A model generated the notes under the pieces. The model searched no databases. It was not told where the DNA came from and saw only the letters and a list, made by a program, of their open reading frames with translations. 64,000 nucleotides of DNA from Citrobacter freundii (GTDB lineage: Bacteria; Pseudomonadota; Gammaproteobacteria; Enterobacterales; Enterobacteriaceae). The stretch is taken from assembly GCF_029717145.1 (NCBI RefSeq), contig NZ_CP099222.1, forward strand, positions 868,001-932,000, written 5' to 3'. The position numbers were made by a program, and so were the translations under genes. How positions within the stretch are numbered: the stretch's first letter is position 1; each line of letters begins with the position of its first letter. Positions 1 through 8,949 of the stretch are shown piece by piece.

Positions 1-2429
1 CTGTTTACCCCAATGACTGGATATTGTTTTAGTGCCTCTGGTAGCTGCAGTCGGCCGATGTAGTTGTAATTAAAGGTGGCAGATACTTCGCGGTAGCGCA
101 GTTTGCCCGGCAGCAGCATTAGGCTTTGTTTGCCTGAACCGGTAATCAGGTTGGTCGTACCGGTTTGGTTTTTACGTGCGCTGTCGTTGACGTCGACGTA
201 ACCCATTTCATAACCGGTGTAAGGGAACAGGACCGATTCATCGCCGGTCAGGCTGGCTTTACTGCCATTTGTGGTGGCATCCACGGACAAATCATCGGCA
301 TCGGTGTCGTCCATTTTTTTCACCGCGATTAGCACGGCTGCCGATGGGTTACCGTTACCCGCGCGGCCAACCTGCACCCCGTGGCGGCTGACGGCAAGCG
401 TGGAGCTGTAGCTGCCGGTAAAGGCGGTACTGTGATCGCGGTCCTGCGTGTCGTAGCTGTCGGTGAGATAGGCGCTGAGGTTGCCATACAGACCATCAAT
501 ACGACCGTTGACGCCGCTGTCGAGGGTATCAGTATTAATACCGCCAAGGCTCACACCCACTTCTTTATGGTTGACGTTATCGTCATACCAGGTCCGTGCC
601 AGATTCCAGGATGTCTGGTCGCTACTGTTTTTACTAGTGCGATAATCGGCACCGATGGTGGTGCTACGGCTGCGCGCGTTATTATCCTGGCGCGGCATCT
701 CACTGAAGGTAAACATAAAGTAGGCACCGTTATCGTTGCCGGTGCTGTCGTTGTTGTTACGCGTAAATACGCCGAGGTTGGTGTTCAGGATCCAGCTAGT
801 CAGGCTGAAAGAGCGTGAGGCGCTAAACTGGATAGTATCTGAGGTGGAATTAGCGCTTGCCTGGTTGAAATAGTTATCACTAAAGTCTTCGTCGTTGTCC
901 CAGCGCGTGCGATAGTCCGCATGGTTGCGGGTGCGGTTCCAGTTTAAGGAAAGGCTCCAGCTTAAGATGTTTTGTGATAGACCTGCGCTGATGCTTTCAA
1001 AACAGTTGAGATCGTAATCTTCAGAATCAGTATCGCCGGAACACTGACCGCCGCTAGTATCTTTTCGGTACAAGTTCAGTGAGGGCAAGTTCTCCACCCG
1101 CCAGTTGAGCTGCTGCATGTTACCGCGGCCACCCTGGTCGTTATAGAAAAAGCCGGTTTGCAGATCCATATCACCCAAAGCACCCAGTGCCGGGGTGATA
1201 TGACCGTTAACTTCCGCAGAAAAGTTATTGTCTACCGAGGCCACGCCGAGCATCAGCTCGCTTTGTGCCGTTACCGGAAGCCGCACGCCAGCCTGGGCAG
1301 AGGTGGAACCGTCATCGCTATAGCTTGTTGATGAACTGGAGTCATCCGCCAGTTTACCCGCCTGGATAAACCACTGGGCATGGCCGTCCGTTATGCTCCC
1401 CGTTTTGGTAAAAGGAACCACTTCAGTACGGGCAAGCTGATTGCTTTCATAAATTTTCAGCTGAAGGGTGTAGCTCCCTGACGGGAACGAGCTGGTGTCG
1501 AGTGACTGATTGCCGCCGTTTAAGTAAAACGAACCGAGCAGTTGGTTATCGCGATAGGCATCAACGCGTGAGCTGCGCGAAAGCAATACGTTGACCGGTG
1601 TGCCCTGGCCCGCCTGTTCGCGGTTGAGATAGCTCAAGGTCGATCCTGCGCGAACCCCGTCAAAGGCGTCAAGCGGCAGGAAGGTGAAATTAAAGTTACC
1701 GCCATCAAGATTAAACAGGCTGCGGCTATCCATTCGCCCGCCCTGAACGTAAAAGCGGCTCATGAGATCATAGCGATAGTACAGTTCGCTGACGTCAACA
1801 TCAGTCTCGGTTTCACCATCGCTCTCGTTGCCATTCAGGCTCCAGTAACCGCCAATGTAGCTGTTATCGGTGATGCCTAATGCGCCCGTACCTTGCATAT
1901 ATGCCGATTTAAAATCGTCCTGGATGGCGACGTTAATATCCTGCTGATGGATGAACGCGTTAACGATATCATCATCCTGGCTTGCTTTCAGATAGAGAGC
2001 GGTTTGGGTGCTGTCGGGATACCACTCTTTATTTAAGAAGAGATTGACGGCGTTCTGCTCGTCATTATAAATCAGTGCGACGTCGTTAGTGGTGAGATAA
2101 CCGCAACCAGCGCCGCTGTTTACCGTCGAACAGGCAAGTTCACCGTGACGTTCAAGAGGCTGGCTGAGTTTTGCTACAACGGTTTTGATACGATCTTGAT
2201 CGTTACCCAGGGCCATTGCGGTGATAATCTTTTGGGGCTGTTCAAACTTAACGGTATCAAGGTTCACGGTGGCGTAAAACTTACCCAGATTGCGTCCTGC
2301 AAGATAGACGTCAATATATTCCTGCTGGCCCTGCACGATGGCTTCAAATCCTGGTGGAATTGAGTCTGTACGTGCATGAGCGACATTGAGTATGGAAAAG
2401 ATTAATAGCCCAAGAATTGATTTTTTCAT
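1..2429 (-). CDS. Outer-membrane usher of a CS1/Tcf-type (alpha) fimbria, 3' end outside window
   Basis: The frame stays open for about 809 codons from an ATG at 2429 to the window edge, so the C-terminus is missing. The product starts with a Sec signal peptide (about residues 1-19, ending AHA). A conserved N-terminal stretch and a long beta-strand-rich body follow, with alternating polar/aromatic residues and many Asn/Asp/Ser turns, as expected for an outer-membrane barrel. Sequence and neighbours match the TcfC/CooC usher family, which exports and polymerises subunits delivered by the periplasmic chaperone. It is the third gene of the minus-strand cluster, behind chaperone and major pilin; a tip adhesin gene would be expected beyond position 1. 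An intrinsic terminator upstream should keep its expression below that of the pilin. Confidence 0.88.
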   Translation of the reverse strand, partial: MKKSILGLLIFSILNVAHARTDSIPPGFEAIVQGQQEYIDVYLAGRNLGKFYATVNLDTVKFEQPQKIITAMALGNDQDRIKTVVAKLSQPLERHGELACSTVNSGAGCGYLTTNDVALIYNDEQNAVNLFLNKEWYPDSTQTALYLKASQDDDIVNAFIHQQDINVAIQDDFKSAYMQGTGALGITDNSYIGGYWSLNGNESDGETETDVDVSELYYRYDLMSRFYVQGGRMDSRSLFNLDGGNFNFTFLPLDAFDGVRAGSTLSYLNREQAGQGTPVNVLLSRSSRVDAYRDNQLLGSFYLNGGNQSLDTSSFPSGSYTLQLKIYESNQLARTEVVPFTKTGSITDGHAQWFIQAGKLADDSSSSTSYSDDGSTSAQAGVRLPVTAQSELMLGVASVDNNFSAEVNGHITPALGALGDMDLQTGFFYNDQGGRGNMQQLNWRVENLPSLNLYRKDTSGGQCSGDTDSEDYDLNCFESISAGLSQNILSWSLSLNWNRTRNHADYRTRWDNDEDFSDNYFNQASANSTSDTIQFSASRSFSLTSWILNTNLGVFTRNNNDSTGNDNGAYFMFTFSEMPRQDNNARSRSTTIGADYRTSKNSSDQTSWNLARTWYDDNVNHKEVGVSLGGINTDTLDSGVNGRIDGLYGNLSAYLTDSYDTQDRDHSTAFTGSYSSTLAVSRHGVQVGRAGNGNPSAAVLIAVKKMDDTDADDLSVDATTNGSKASLTGDESVLFPYTGYEMGYVDVNDSARKNQTGTTNLITGSGKQSLMLLPGKLRYREVSATFNYNYIGRLQLPEALKQYPVIGVN

Positions 2430-2454
2430 TACTCAATCATCTTCCTTGATATAG

Positions 2455-2489
2455 TAAAAAATGAACCGAAGACTTTTCTTCGGTTCATT
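2455..2489 (-). terminator. Intergenic terminator/attenuator between pilin and usher genes
   Basis: On the minus strand a 13-bp perfect stem (AATGAACCGAAGA / TCTTCGGTTCATT) with a 4-nt loop is followed directly by a T run. It lies in the 79-bp gap between the pilin stop and the usher start, facing the usher. This is an intrinsic terminator by structure. Inference: it lets most transcripts end after the abundant pilin and passes a minority to the usher. Confidence 0.85.
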
Positions 2490-2508
2490 GGGTTTATTGC
2501 AGTAAAAA

Positions 2509-3018
2509 TTAGATAGTGCCGGCGTTCTGGTACAGATAGATGCTGACAATACCCTGATAGGTACCGGTAGTCAGAGGTTCCTGCGTGGTCTGTGCGATCT
2601 GCAGGGCTTTAGCTACAGAACCTGTTTTCAGTGCGGTATCAGCATTCGGGAACAGTTCTTTTGCTGCCAGAGTTACCGCGGTAGTAGACAGCGCTTCGCC
2701 GCCCCAAGAAACGGTCATCGGAACGGTGTCACCACCCAGGCTGTTAACCAGAACGGCATCGCTGGTCAACTGCATCATGACATCACTTGTCACGTCGTTT
2801 GCCCAGATTTTGGTCTGCAGCTGGTAAGGAACCAGACCGGTGCCTGGGATATACTGCATATCAACGTTTTTTGGCAGCGCAGAGTTATCAACCTGAGTCA
2901 TATCCAGCGCGGCATCAACGGTTGCAGTAACGGTAATATCTTTCTGTACTGCCATTGCAGAACCCATTACAGAAACCATTGCCAAAGCGAGTAAGGATTT
3001 AGAGATAACTGATTTCAT
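2509..3018 (-). CDS. Major fimbrial subunit, CS1/CooA-TcfB family
   Basis: A 169-aa precursor with a signal peptide (about residues 1-23, ending AMA). The mature protein begins VQKDITVTATVD, the N-terminal donor strand typical of CS1-type (alpha) pilins. The C-terminal part ends in a YQGIVSIYLYQ-like beta strand, where class-5 fimbrial subunits accept the neighbour's donor strand. No cysteine pair is present, unlike type-1 pilins. It is the second gene of the operon, 30 bp behind the chaperone gene, and is followed by a terminator, consistent with the most abundant product. Closest by memory to TcfB of Salmonella Typhi and CooA of enterotoxigenic E. coli. Confidence 0.85.
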   Translation of the reverse strand: MKSVISKSLLALAMVSVMGSAMAVQKDITVTATVDAALDMTQVDNSALPKNVDMQYIPGTGLVPYQLQTKIWANDVTSDVMMQLTSDAVLVNSLGGDTVPMTVSWGGEALSTTAVTLAAKELFPNADTALKTGSVAKALQIAQTTQEPLTTGTYQGIVSIYLYQNAGTI

Positions 3019-3048
3019 TTACTTATATTCCATGTAATAAATTACTGA

Positions 3049-3756
3049 TTAATGAATTGGGAAGTCCTGCGAGTGCTTTGACTTGTCAATCCAGTTCCAA
3101 TACTGAACAACGACCCGGTCGTAATTCAATATGTTTTTAGGTACATAGCTAGCGCGTGGGTAAATATTATTACCAACATCCTGCCATGCACAGTCTTTGT
3201 CTGATTGTGATTTTTTACACAATCCTATTTTTAATATTTTAAAACGCTGGTTACCGGTGTTTGTTATTTTTCCATCGGCAAGTAGGTTGATTTTTAGCTG
3301 CGGGTTTTCTGGTGGGACGCTGACGAGTACACCCCAGATAAGATTAATGGTTAACTGCGACTTGGTATTTTGAGTCCCTTCAAGCGGGTCATCAAGCTGC
3401 GGTACTGCCTCGAACTTCACACGGTAGGTTGTCTCTTCCTTTACCGGCTCCATTGCGACCAGTCGTACCATTTTAGTGGCGCCAGCGGGGAGGGCGAATT
3501 TGGGAGGCATAACGACAATCGCGGTAGGATCGCCATTTTTAATTTCAGTTTCTTTTTCTTGGGTTGTGCCGATACCGGTAATATTAAGAATTGACGTCTT
3601 AATATATTGCACATCGCTGGAGCGAGAAATAACACGCACGCTGCTTTCGCCTTGATCGTTCATATCAACTGACATGGGATAGACGGACATATTTGCGTGG
3701 CAGAGCGGGGCCAAACATGCTAGTGAAATAGCACACAGGTTTAACTTTAGTGTCAT
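3049..3756 (-). CDS. Periplasmic fimbrial chaperone, CS1/CooB-TcfA family
   Basis: A 235-aa protein with a signal peptide (about residues 1-21). It shows the two immunoglobulin-like domains of fimbrial chaperones of the alpha clade (CooB/CfaA/TcfA). The N-terminal half contains the conserved hydrophobic edge strand around IVVMPPKFALPAGATKMVRL. The first gene of the minus-strand cluster, it would bind pilin subunits in the periplasm and hand them to the usher at 1-2429. In this family the chaperone gene usually opens the operon, as here. Confidence 0.85.
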   Translation of the reverse strand: MTLKLNLCAISLACLAPLCHANMSVYPMSVDMNDQGESSVRVISRSSDVQYIKTSILNITGIGTTQEKETEIKNGDPTAIVVMPPKFALPAGATKMVRLVAMEPVKEETTYRVKFEAVPQLDDPLEGTQNTKSQLTINLIWGVLVSVPPENPQLKINLLADGKITNTGNQRFKILKIGLCKKSQSDKDCAWQDVGNNIYPRASYVPKNILNYDRVVVQYWNWIDKSKHSQDFPIH

Positions 3757-4045
3757 GTTATAATTCCCTGTTAGTCATTCTGTTATTCAGCATCCTGTTG
3801 AATAAGTAATGCGCTAGTTATGGTTTAATATTTAAAGTAAGAAAGTGTTATGGAATGAGGTAAAATTATACTTTTTACGATTCGCAATAAAGTGTGTTTT
3901 CCTAAAAAGTATATTAAGGAAAGATTAAATCATATTTTGCGTGAATGGATTTCAATGTTATATAATATCTTATTTATTGGTTTCATTATGTTATAAATAA
4001 AAAACACTTCTTTAGCTATTTGTGCTACATGGTTTTTTTGGGATT
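3757..4045. promoter_or_regulatory. AT-rich upstream region of the fimbrial operon
   Basis: 289 bp between the end of lysR and the start of the fimbrial chaperone gene, visibly far richer in A/T than the flanking core genes. It must contain the fimbrial promoter, but I cannot assign one hexamer pair with confidence. The composition fits H-NS-silenced acquired DNA. No ORF of note. Confidence 0.5.
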
Positions 4046-4969
4046 TTATGAATTTAGCCAGCATTTATAAGATTCAATGATATTAGGTGTTTGATGTATT
4101 AAATGACTGCTAAAAGCATCAACCAGCGCTGATGAAGGGCGATGTAAAGGATGTACTAGACTTACGGTAAACGGCACTGAAACGCTAAATCGGCGGATAA
4201 CGATCCCACTGCTGGCATAGTCCATCGCCGTCAGCGGATTCACAACAGAGATCCCCACGCCAGCGCGTACCATCGCGCAAATAGAGGCGGCACTATGGGT
4301 TTCAATCACCATCCGGCGTTTGACCTGGTGCTCGTTAAACAGGGTATCCAGCAGTTGGCGGTAGCTGTCGGTGCGGGACAGACTAATATAGTTTTCGCCC
4401 TGAAAATCCTGCGGTGTTAAGACCATTTTTTCAGCCAGCGGATGTCCTTGCGGCAATACGCAAACTTCATCAAGCGAGAGTAACTCCGTGCGCTCGGTTC
4501 CGGCGGGAGTATGCAGCGTCTCCGTTATCCCTAAATCATGACGCTGTGCCGACAGCCACTCCTCCAGCAGCGGAGACTCCTGCGGCACAATCTGAATATT
4601 GACCTGCGGATAGCGTGCCAAAAACGGTTGTAGCAGCGAGGGCAAAAAGGATTGCGAAAAGACCGGCAGACAGACAATTGATAACTCCCCCTGGCGGAAC
4701 TCGCGCAGGCTTTCTGCGGCACTAACGATGCGGTCGAGGCCGTACCAGGAACGCTGCACTTCTTCAAATAACCGTAACCCTTGCACCGTTGGGTGCAGGC
4801 GACCACGGCTACGCTCGAAAAGCTTTAATCCTAGCACCTGCTCAAATCGCGCCAGCTCGCGGCTGACGGTCGGCTGCGAGGTATTCAGCATCCGCGCGGC
4901 TTCCGTCAGATTACCCGCCGTCATAATGGCGTGAAAAATTTCGATATGGCGCAGGTTAACGGCAGGCAT
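4046..4969 (-). CDS. lysR: LysR, transcriptional activator of lysA
   Basis: A 307-aa LysR-type regulator with an N-terminal winged HTH (about residues 4-62, including NTSQPTVSRELARFEQ) and a substrate-binding effector domain. It is close to E. coli LysR along nearly its whole length and sits divergent from lysA with a 116-bp shared promoter region, as in E. coli. LysR activates lysA when diaminopimelate is present and lysine is low. Oddity: after SSHL the final ~17 residues do not resemble the E. coli C-terminus and are encoded by A/T-rich DNA continuous with the fimbrial region. This suggests a recombination junction near position 4100. Confidence 0.95.
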   Translation of the reverse strand: MPAVNLRHIEIFHAIMTAGNLTEAARMLNTSQPTVSRELARFEQVLGLKLFERSRGRLHPTVQGLRLFEEVQRSWYGLDRIVSAAESLREFRQGELSIVCLPVFSQSFLPSLLQPFLARYPQVNIQIVPQESPLLEEWLSAQRHDLGITETLHTPAGTERTELLSLDEVCVLPQGHPLAEKMVLTPQDFQGENYISLSRTDSYRQLLDTLFNEHQVKRRMVIETHSAASICAMVRAGVGISVVNPLTAMDYASSGIVIRRFSVSVPFTVSLVHPLHRPSSALVDAFSSHLIHQTPNIIESYKCWLNS

Positions 4970-5085
4970 GGGTAATCCTCGAATAAACAGTCCATATCAT
5001 TTTTGCATAGACTCGCGATAAAACGATATTTTTTATTCTGTTCAGGCTGTGGCGTAATCATAAAAAACAGATACCGGAGTTCGCT
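4970..5085. promoter_or_regulatory. lysR-lysA divergent promoter region
   Basis: 116 bp between the divergent lysR and lysA start codons. By analogy with E. coli it should contain the LysR binding site that serves both lysA activation and lysR autorepression. I do not pinpoint the box. Confidence 0.6.
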
Positions 5086-6342
5086 ATGCCACGCCCACTC
5101 AACAATACCGACACTGACCTGACCGCCGATAACCTGCTGCGCCTGCCTGCTGAATTTGGCTGCCCGGTGTGGGTTTACGATGCACAAATCATCCGCGCGC
5201 AGATTGCCAAACTGAGCCAGTTTGATGTGATTCGTTTTGCCCAAAAGGCGTGCTCGAATATTCATATCCTGCGCCTGATGCGTGAGCAGGGCGTGAAGGT
5301 GGATTCTGTCTCATTAGGTGAGATTGAACGTGCGCTGGCAGCAGGGTATGTCGCGGGGAAAGATGAGATTGTCTTTACCGCCGATATGATTGATGAAGCG
5401 ACGCTGGCGCGGGTGCATGAGCTGCAAATCCCCGTTAACGCCGGGTCGGTGGATATGCTTGAGCAACTGGGCCAGCTGTCGCCGGGCCACCGCGTGTGGC
5501 TGCGTGTTAACCCTGGTTTTGGTCATGGGCACAGCCAGAAAACCAATACCGGCGGTGAAAATAGCAAGCACGGGATCTGGTATAGCGATCTTCCGGCGGC
5601 ACTGGAAGTGATCCAGCGCTATCAGCTGAAGCTGGTCGGCATTCATATGCATATCGGTTCTGGCGTGGATTACGGTCATCTGGAGCAAGTGTGCGGCGCA
5701 ATGGTGCGTCAAGTGGTGGAGTTTGGCCAGGATCTTGACGCGATCTCGGCGGGTGGTGGCTTATCGATCCCGTATCGTGAAGGGGAAGAGGCGATCAATA
5801 CCGATCACTACTTTGGTCTGTGGAACGCCGCGCGTGAGCAAATTGCTAAACATCTGGGGCATCCGGTGAAACTTGAGATCGAGCCTGGGCGTTTTCTGGT
5901 GGCCGAAGCGGGTGTGCTGGTGGCGCAAGTACGCAGCGTTAAAGAGATGGGTAGCCGCCACTTTGTATTGATCGACGCCGGTTTTAACGATCTGATGCGC
6001 CCGGCGATGTACGGTAGTTATCACCACATTTCGGCGCTGGCGGGTGATGGTCGTTCGTTAGAGCAGGCCGCGCAGATTGACACAGTGGTTGCCGGGCCGC
6101 TATGTGAATCTGGTGATGTGTTTACCCAGCAGGAGGGCGGCAAAGTCGAAACGCGTCTGCTGCCAGCGGTTGTACCAGGGGATTATCTGGTGCTACACGA
6201 TACCGGGGCGTACGGCGCGTCGATGTCGTCGAATTACAACAGCCGACCGCTGCTACCGGAAGTGCTGTTTGATAACGGCGTGGCGCGACTGATTCGTCGT
6301 CGCCAGACCATTGATGAGCTGTTAGCGCTGGAACTTATTTGA
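5086..6342 (+). CDS. lysA: Diaminopimelate decarboxylase
   Basis: A 418-aa PLP enzyme of alanine-racemase fold type III. It decarboxylates meso-diaminopimelate to L-lysine, the last step of lysine synthesis, in the cytoplasm. The PLP lysine is K54 in FAQKACSN; the phosphate-binding HIGSG motif and the C-terminal GPLCESGD motif are present. Length is close to E. coli LysA (420 aa). A ribosome site (CCGGAG) precedes the ATG. Expression is expected to be controlled by the divergent LysR. A BIME follows the stop codon. Confidence 0.97.
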   Translation: MPRPLNNTDTDLTADNLLRLPAEFGCPVWVYDAQIIRAQIAKLSQFDVIRFAQKACSNIHILRLMREQGVKVDSVSLGEIERALAAGYVAGKDEIVFTADMIDEATLARVHELQIPVNAGSVDMLEQLGQLSPGHRVWLRVNPGFGHGHSQKTNTGGENSKHGIWYSDLPAALEVIQRYQLKLVGIHMHIGSGVDYGHLEQVCGAMVRQVVEFGQDLDAISAGGGLSIPYREGEEAINTDHYFGLWNAAREQIAKHLGHPVKLEIEPGRFLVAEAGVLVAQVRSVKEMGSRHFVLIDAGFNDLMRPAMYGSYHHISALAGDGRSLEQAAQIDTVVAGPLCESGDVFTQQEGGKVETRLLPAVVPGDYLVLHDTGAYGASMSSNYNSRPLLPEVLFDNGVARLIRRRQTIDELLALELI

Positions 6343-6353
6343 GAAATGGGATT

Positions 6354-6457
6354 CCCGGCGGCGCTGCGCTTGGCCGGGTGTAGGCCGGATAAGGCGGTAG
6401 CCGCCATCCGGCAATGTGCGCGGTGATGCCTGATGGCGCTACGCTTATCAGGCCTAC
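6354..6457. repeat. BIME: three REP units between lysA and the LacI-family gene
   Basis: Three imperfect palindromes of REP type lie between the convergent 3' ends, including taggccggataaggc...gccatccggca and gcctgatggcgc...atcaggcctac. Such elements commonly act as transcript ends, gyrase or IHF contact sites. Confidence 0.85.
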
Positions 6458-6482
6458 AAATATGCACGAATGTATCCCGGCA

Positions 6483-7493
6483 CTATTCGTAAAACGGCCT
6501 GGTTGTGACCGAATCACGCAATATCAACGTGCCGGTAAACGGCGGGATAGGTTCAACGTTCTCACCGTTCGCCAGGCGGACGGCCTGGTCGATGGCCGTG
6601 GTGATCATGCTATCAATCGGCAGATAGACGGTCGACAGCCCCGGCTCCAGCCATTTGGCGCTGGGGGCATCATCAAAACCAAACAGCGATACATCCTGCG
6701 GGATCTTCAGCCCGGCCTGATGTAATGCTTTTGAGGCACCTAATGCCATATCATCGTTACAGGCAAAGAGGGCGCTGAAAATCACCCCTTCCTCCAGCAA
6801 TTCACGGCAGGCCTCGAAGCCTTTCATCATCGTAGAATCACCGTATTTAACTTTCGCGGGATCCCAGGGAATACCATGCTTTTCCAGCGCCTTACGATAT
6901 CCCATCAGGCGTGACTTACCGGTCGGGGTATGGTGCGGGACGGTAATACAGGCGATATCGCTATGGCCTTGTGAAATCAGGTAACTTACCGCTTGATACG
7001 CCGCATTTTCTTGTTCAAAGAAAATTGCCCGGTCGCGGGCCTGGCTGACATCGCGATTAATGACCAGCAGTGGCATATTAATGCTATGCATCAGCGACAT
7101 AATCGCTTTTTCGCTCATATAGCGGGTGTAAAGAATAATGGCGTCGCACTGGCGGTCGGCCAGCATTTGTACCGCTTCCTGTTCGCGCTCCGGCGTATCG
7201 TGGCCGTCGGTCACGATCAGCTGTTTGCCGTGGGATTCGGTTTGGCGTGAAGCCTGTTGCAGCAGACGGCCAAAATAGAAGCCATCGAATGTGGAAACCA
7301 CCAGGCCAATGCTGTTACTGGTGCGATTCGCCAGCGAACGCGCCAAAAAATTAGGGCGGTAGTCTAAGGCCTGCATGGCATTAAAGACTTTCTGGCGCGT
7401 GCTTTCTTTGACTTGACCCGTTCCGTTCAGCACACGCGAAACGGTCGCTTTTGATACGCCAGCATGACGAGAAACATCCAACATCGTTGTCAT
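6483..7493 (-). CDS. LacI/GalR-family transcriptional regulator, AscG-like, cotranscribed with galR
   Basis: A 336-aa LacI-type repressor. The N-terminal HTH begins MTTMLDVSRHAGVSKATVSRVLNG, followed by a hinge (FLARSLANRTSNSIGLV) and a periplasmic-binding-protein-like effector domain. The N-terminus resembles AscG, the cellobiose/salicin-type repressor of E. coli, more than GalR. It starts only 13 bp after the galR stop on the same strand, so cotranscription with galR is likely. No sugar operon is adjacent, so its target must lie elsewhere. Inducer unknown. Confidence 0.88.
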   Translation of the reverse strand: MTTMLDVSRHAGVSKATVSRVLNGTGQVKESTRQKVFNAMQALDYRPNFLARSLANRTSNSIGLVVSTFDGFYFGRLLQQASRQTESHGKQLIVTDGHDTPEREQEAVQMLADRQCDAIILYTRYMSEKAIMSLMHSINMPLLVINRDVSQARDRAIFFEQENAAYQAVSYLISQGHSDIACITVPHHTPTGKSRLMGYRKALEKHGIPWDPAKVKYGDSTMMKGFEACRELLEEGVIFSALFACNDDMALGASKALHQAGLKIPQDVSLFGFDDAPSAKWLEPGLSTVYLPIDSMITTAIDQAVRLANGENVEPIPPFTGTLILRDSVTTRPFYE

Positions 7494-7506
7494 GACGCTA
7501 TCCTGA

Positions 7507-8535
7507 TTAATCCTTTGACGAAGAATTCCCTGATTCTGTCAGCGTCGAAACGGAATGTCGACGGACCAGCGTAGGGTTGAATACATGCGTTATTTCCGGT
7601 GCCGGAAGGTTGTCGGCCAACGCCAGCGCCAGTTCGGCGGCCTGGGTTGCCATCGTTACTATTGGGTAGCGTACCGTCGTCAGCCGTGGACGCACGTAGC
7701 GGGAAACCAGCACATCATCAAAACCGATCAGTGATATTTCGCCCGGTACATCGATGCCATTATCATTTAATACACCCATAGCACCTGCCGCCATTGAGTC
7801 GTTATAGCAGGCGACAGCGGTGAAGTTCTTGCCACGTCCCAGCAGTTCCGTCATCGCCTGCTCACCGCCGCTTTCGTCCGGTTCACCGAAGGTCACCAGC
7901 CGATCGTTGATCGGGATGTTGCTTTCTGCCAGCGCATCGTAATAGCCCTGCAGACGATCTTCTGCATCAGAAATACTGTGGTTAGAGCACAGGTAGCCGA
8001 TGCGTGTATGGCCCTGCTGGATGAGGTGGCGGGTTGCCAGCCATGCGCCGTAACGGTCATCAAGCGCAACGCAGCGCTGTTCGAAGCCAGGCAGGATGCG
8101 ATTGATAAGCACCATGCCGGGGATTTGTTTCATTAATGACGCCAGCTCCGCGTCCGGGATAATTTTTGCGTGAACCACCAGAGCCGCGCAGCGGTGGCGA
8201 ATAAGTTGCTCAATCGCCTGACGTTCTTTCTGCTCGTTATGGTAGCCGTTACCAATCAGTAAAAAATTACCCGTGTTATAGGCCACCTGCTCGACAGCTT
8301 TAACCATTGCCCCGAAGAATGGATCGGACACATCACCCACCACCAGACCGACGGTCTCGGTGGATTGCTGTGCCAGCGCACGCGCGTTGGCATTAGGGTG
8401 GTAGTTGAGTGATTCCATTGCACTCATCACAGCCAGGCGGGAGGCTTCGCTGGCTTTAGGGGAATGATTGATCACGCGAGAAACGGTGGCGACTGATACA
8501 CCAGCGAGTTGGGCTACGTCCTTTATAGTCGCCAT
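7507..8535 (-). CDS. galR: Galactose operon repressor GalR
   Basis: A 342-aa LacI-family repressor nearly identical to E. coli GalR from MATIKDVAQLAGVSVATVSR onward. The reading frame is open 22 codons further upstream, but homology starts at the ATG at 8535, so that start is used. GalR represses gal transport and metabolism genes and is released by D-galactose. A GalR-type operator lies just upstream, consistent with autoregulation. The next gene downstream is a second LacI-family regulator. Confidence 0.96.
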   Translation of the reverse strand: MATIKDVAQLAGVSVATVSRVINHSPKASEASRLAVMSAMESLNYHPNANARALAQQSTETVGLVVGDVSDPFFGAMVKAVEQVAYNTGNFLLIGNGYHNEQKERQAIEQLIRHRCAALVVHAKIIPDAELASLMKQIPGMVLINRILPGFEQRCVALDDRYGAWLATRHLIQQGHTRIGYLCSNHSISDAEDRLQGYYDALAESNIPINDRLVTFGEPDESGGEQAMTELLGRGKNFTAVACYNDSMAAGAMGVLNDNGIDVPGEISLIGFDDVLVSRYVRPRLTTVRYPIVTMATQAAELALALADNLPAPEITHVFNPTLVRRHSVSTLTESGNSSSKD

Positions 8536-8549
8536 GATAGTACCTGTTG

Positions 8550-8566
8550 TGGGTAAACGCTTACAT
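8550..8566. promoter_or_regulatory. Probable GalR operator upstream of galR
   Basis: Read on the minus strand, this stretch gives ATGTAAGCGTTTACCCA, which fits the GalR/GalS operator pattern GTGTAANCGNTTNCAC around a central CG. It lies 15-31 bp upstream of the galR ATG, where binding would block transcription. Autoregulation is therefore likely but not shown. Confidence 0.6.
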
Positions 8567-8750
8567 TCCGTCAGTGTTACGGAAAATGGTTGGTTGTTCA
8601 AGCAGATTGCCCATCAGGACTGCGCAAATGTGAGCGCACACGAGCGAAGTAAGACAGAAAGAGAGAATGAAAATCTTTGCTTACACTTTGCGATGACCTG
8701 TTGCGATTGTTCGCTGGCGAGGAGAAAGACAGGATTGCTAGAGTTGGGAT

Positions 8751-8833
8751 CCCAGAGGTATTGATAGGTGAAATCAGCTTTCGGGTTGATCACAAGATTT
8801 ACACCAACCTGCGCAGATGCGCAGGTTTTTTTT
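8751..8833 (+). ncRNA. omrB: Small RNA OmrB
   Basis: The transcript starts with CCCAGAGGTATTGATAGGTG and ends in the hairpin CCTGCGCAGATGCGCAGG with a T run, as in E. coli OmrB. A possible -10 (TAGAGT, 8739-8744) sits six bases before the start. OmrA and OmrB are Hfq-dependent RNAs induced by EnvZ/OmpR. Their shared 5' end represses outer-membrane protein and curli mRNAs such as cirA, fecA, ompT and csgD, and ompR itself. The location between galR and aas is the E. coli location. Confidence 0.95.
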
Positions 8834-8949
8834 TGCCTTTACGCGCATCTGTAACAGTAAGCGATAATTTACACAACTGGTTGCACTTGGGTTCATTCCT
8901 TTGCGTTTTCGGACTGGCGTATCGGCCCGGTGGCGACCACAATCAAGAT

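Noticed and set aside
381-818. 145-aa plus-strand open frame
   Set aside because: It lies antisense inside the fimbrial usher; composition is low-complexity Ala/Val and no ribosome site or family match is visible.
4921-5265. 114-aa minus-strand open frame over the lysR-lysA gap
   Set aside because: It overlaps both lysA and the promoter region and shows no family features.
8629-8640. TGTGAGCGCACA upstream of galR as a CRP site
   Set aside because: The half-sites are too close: TGTGA and CACA are not separated by the six bases CRP needs.
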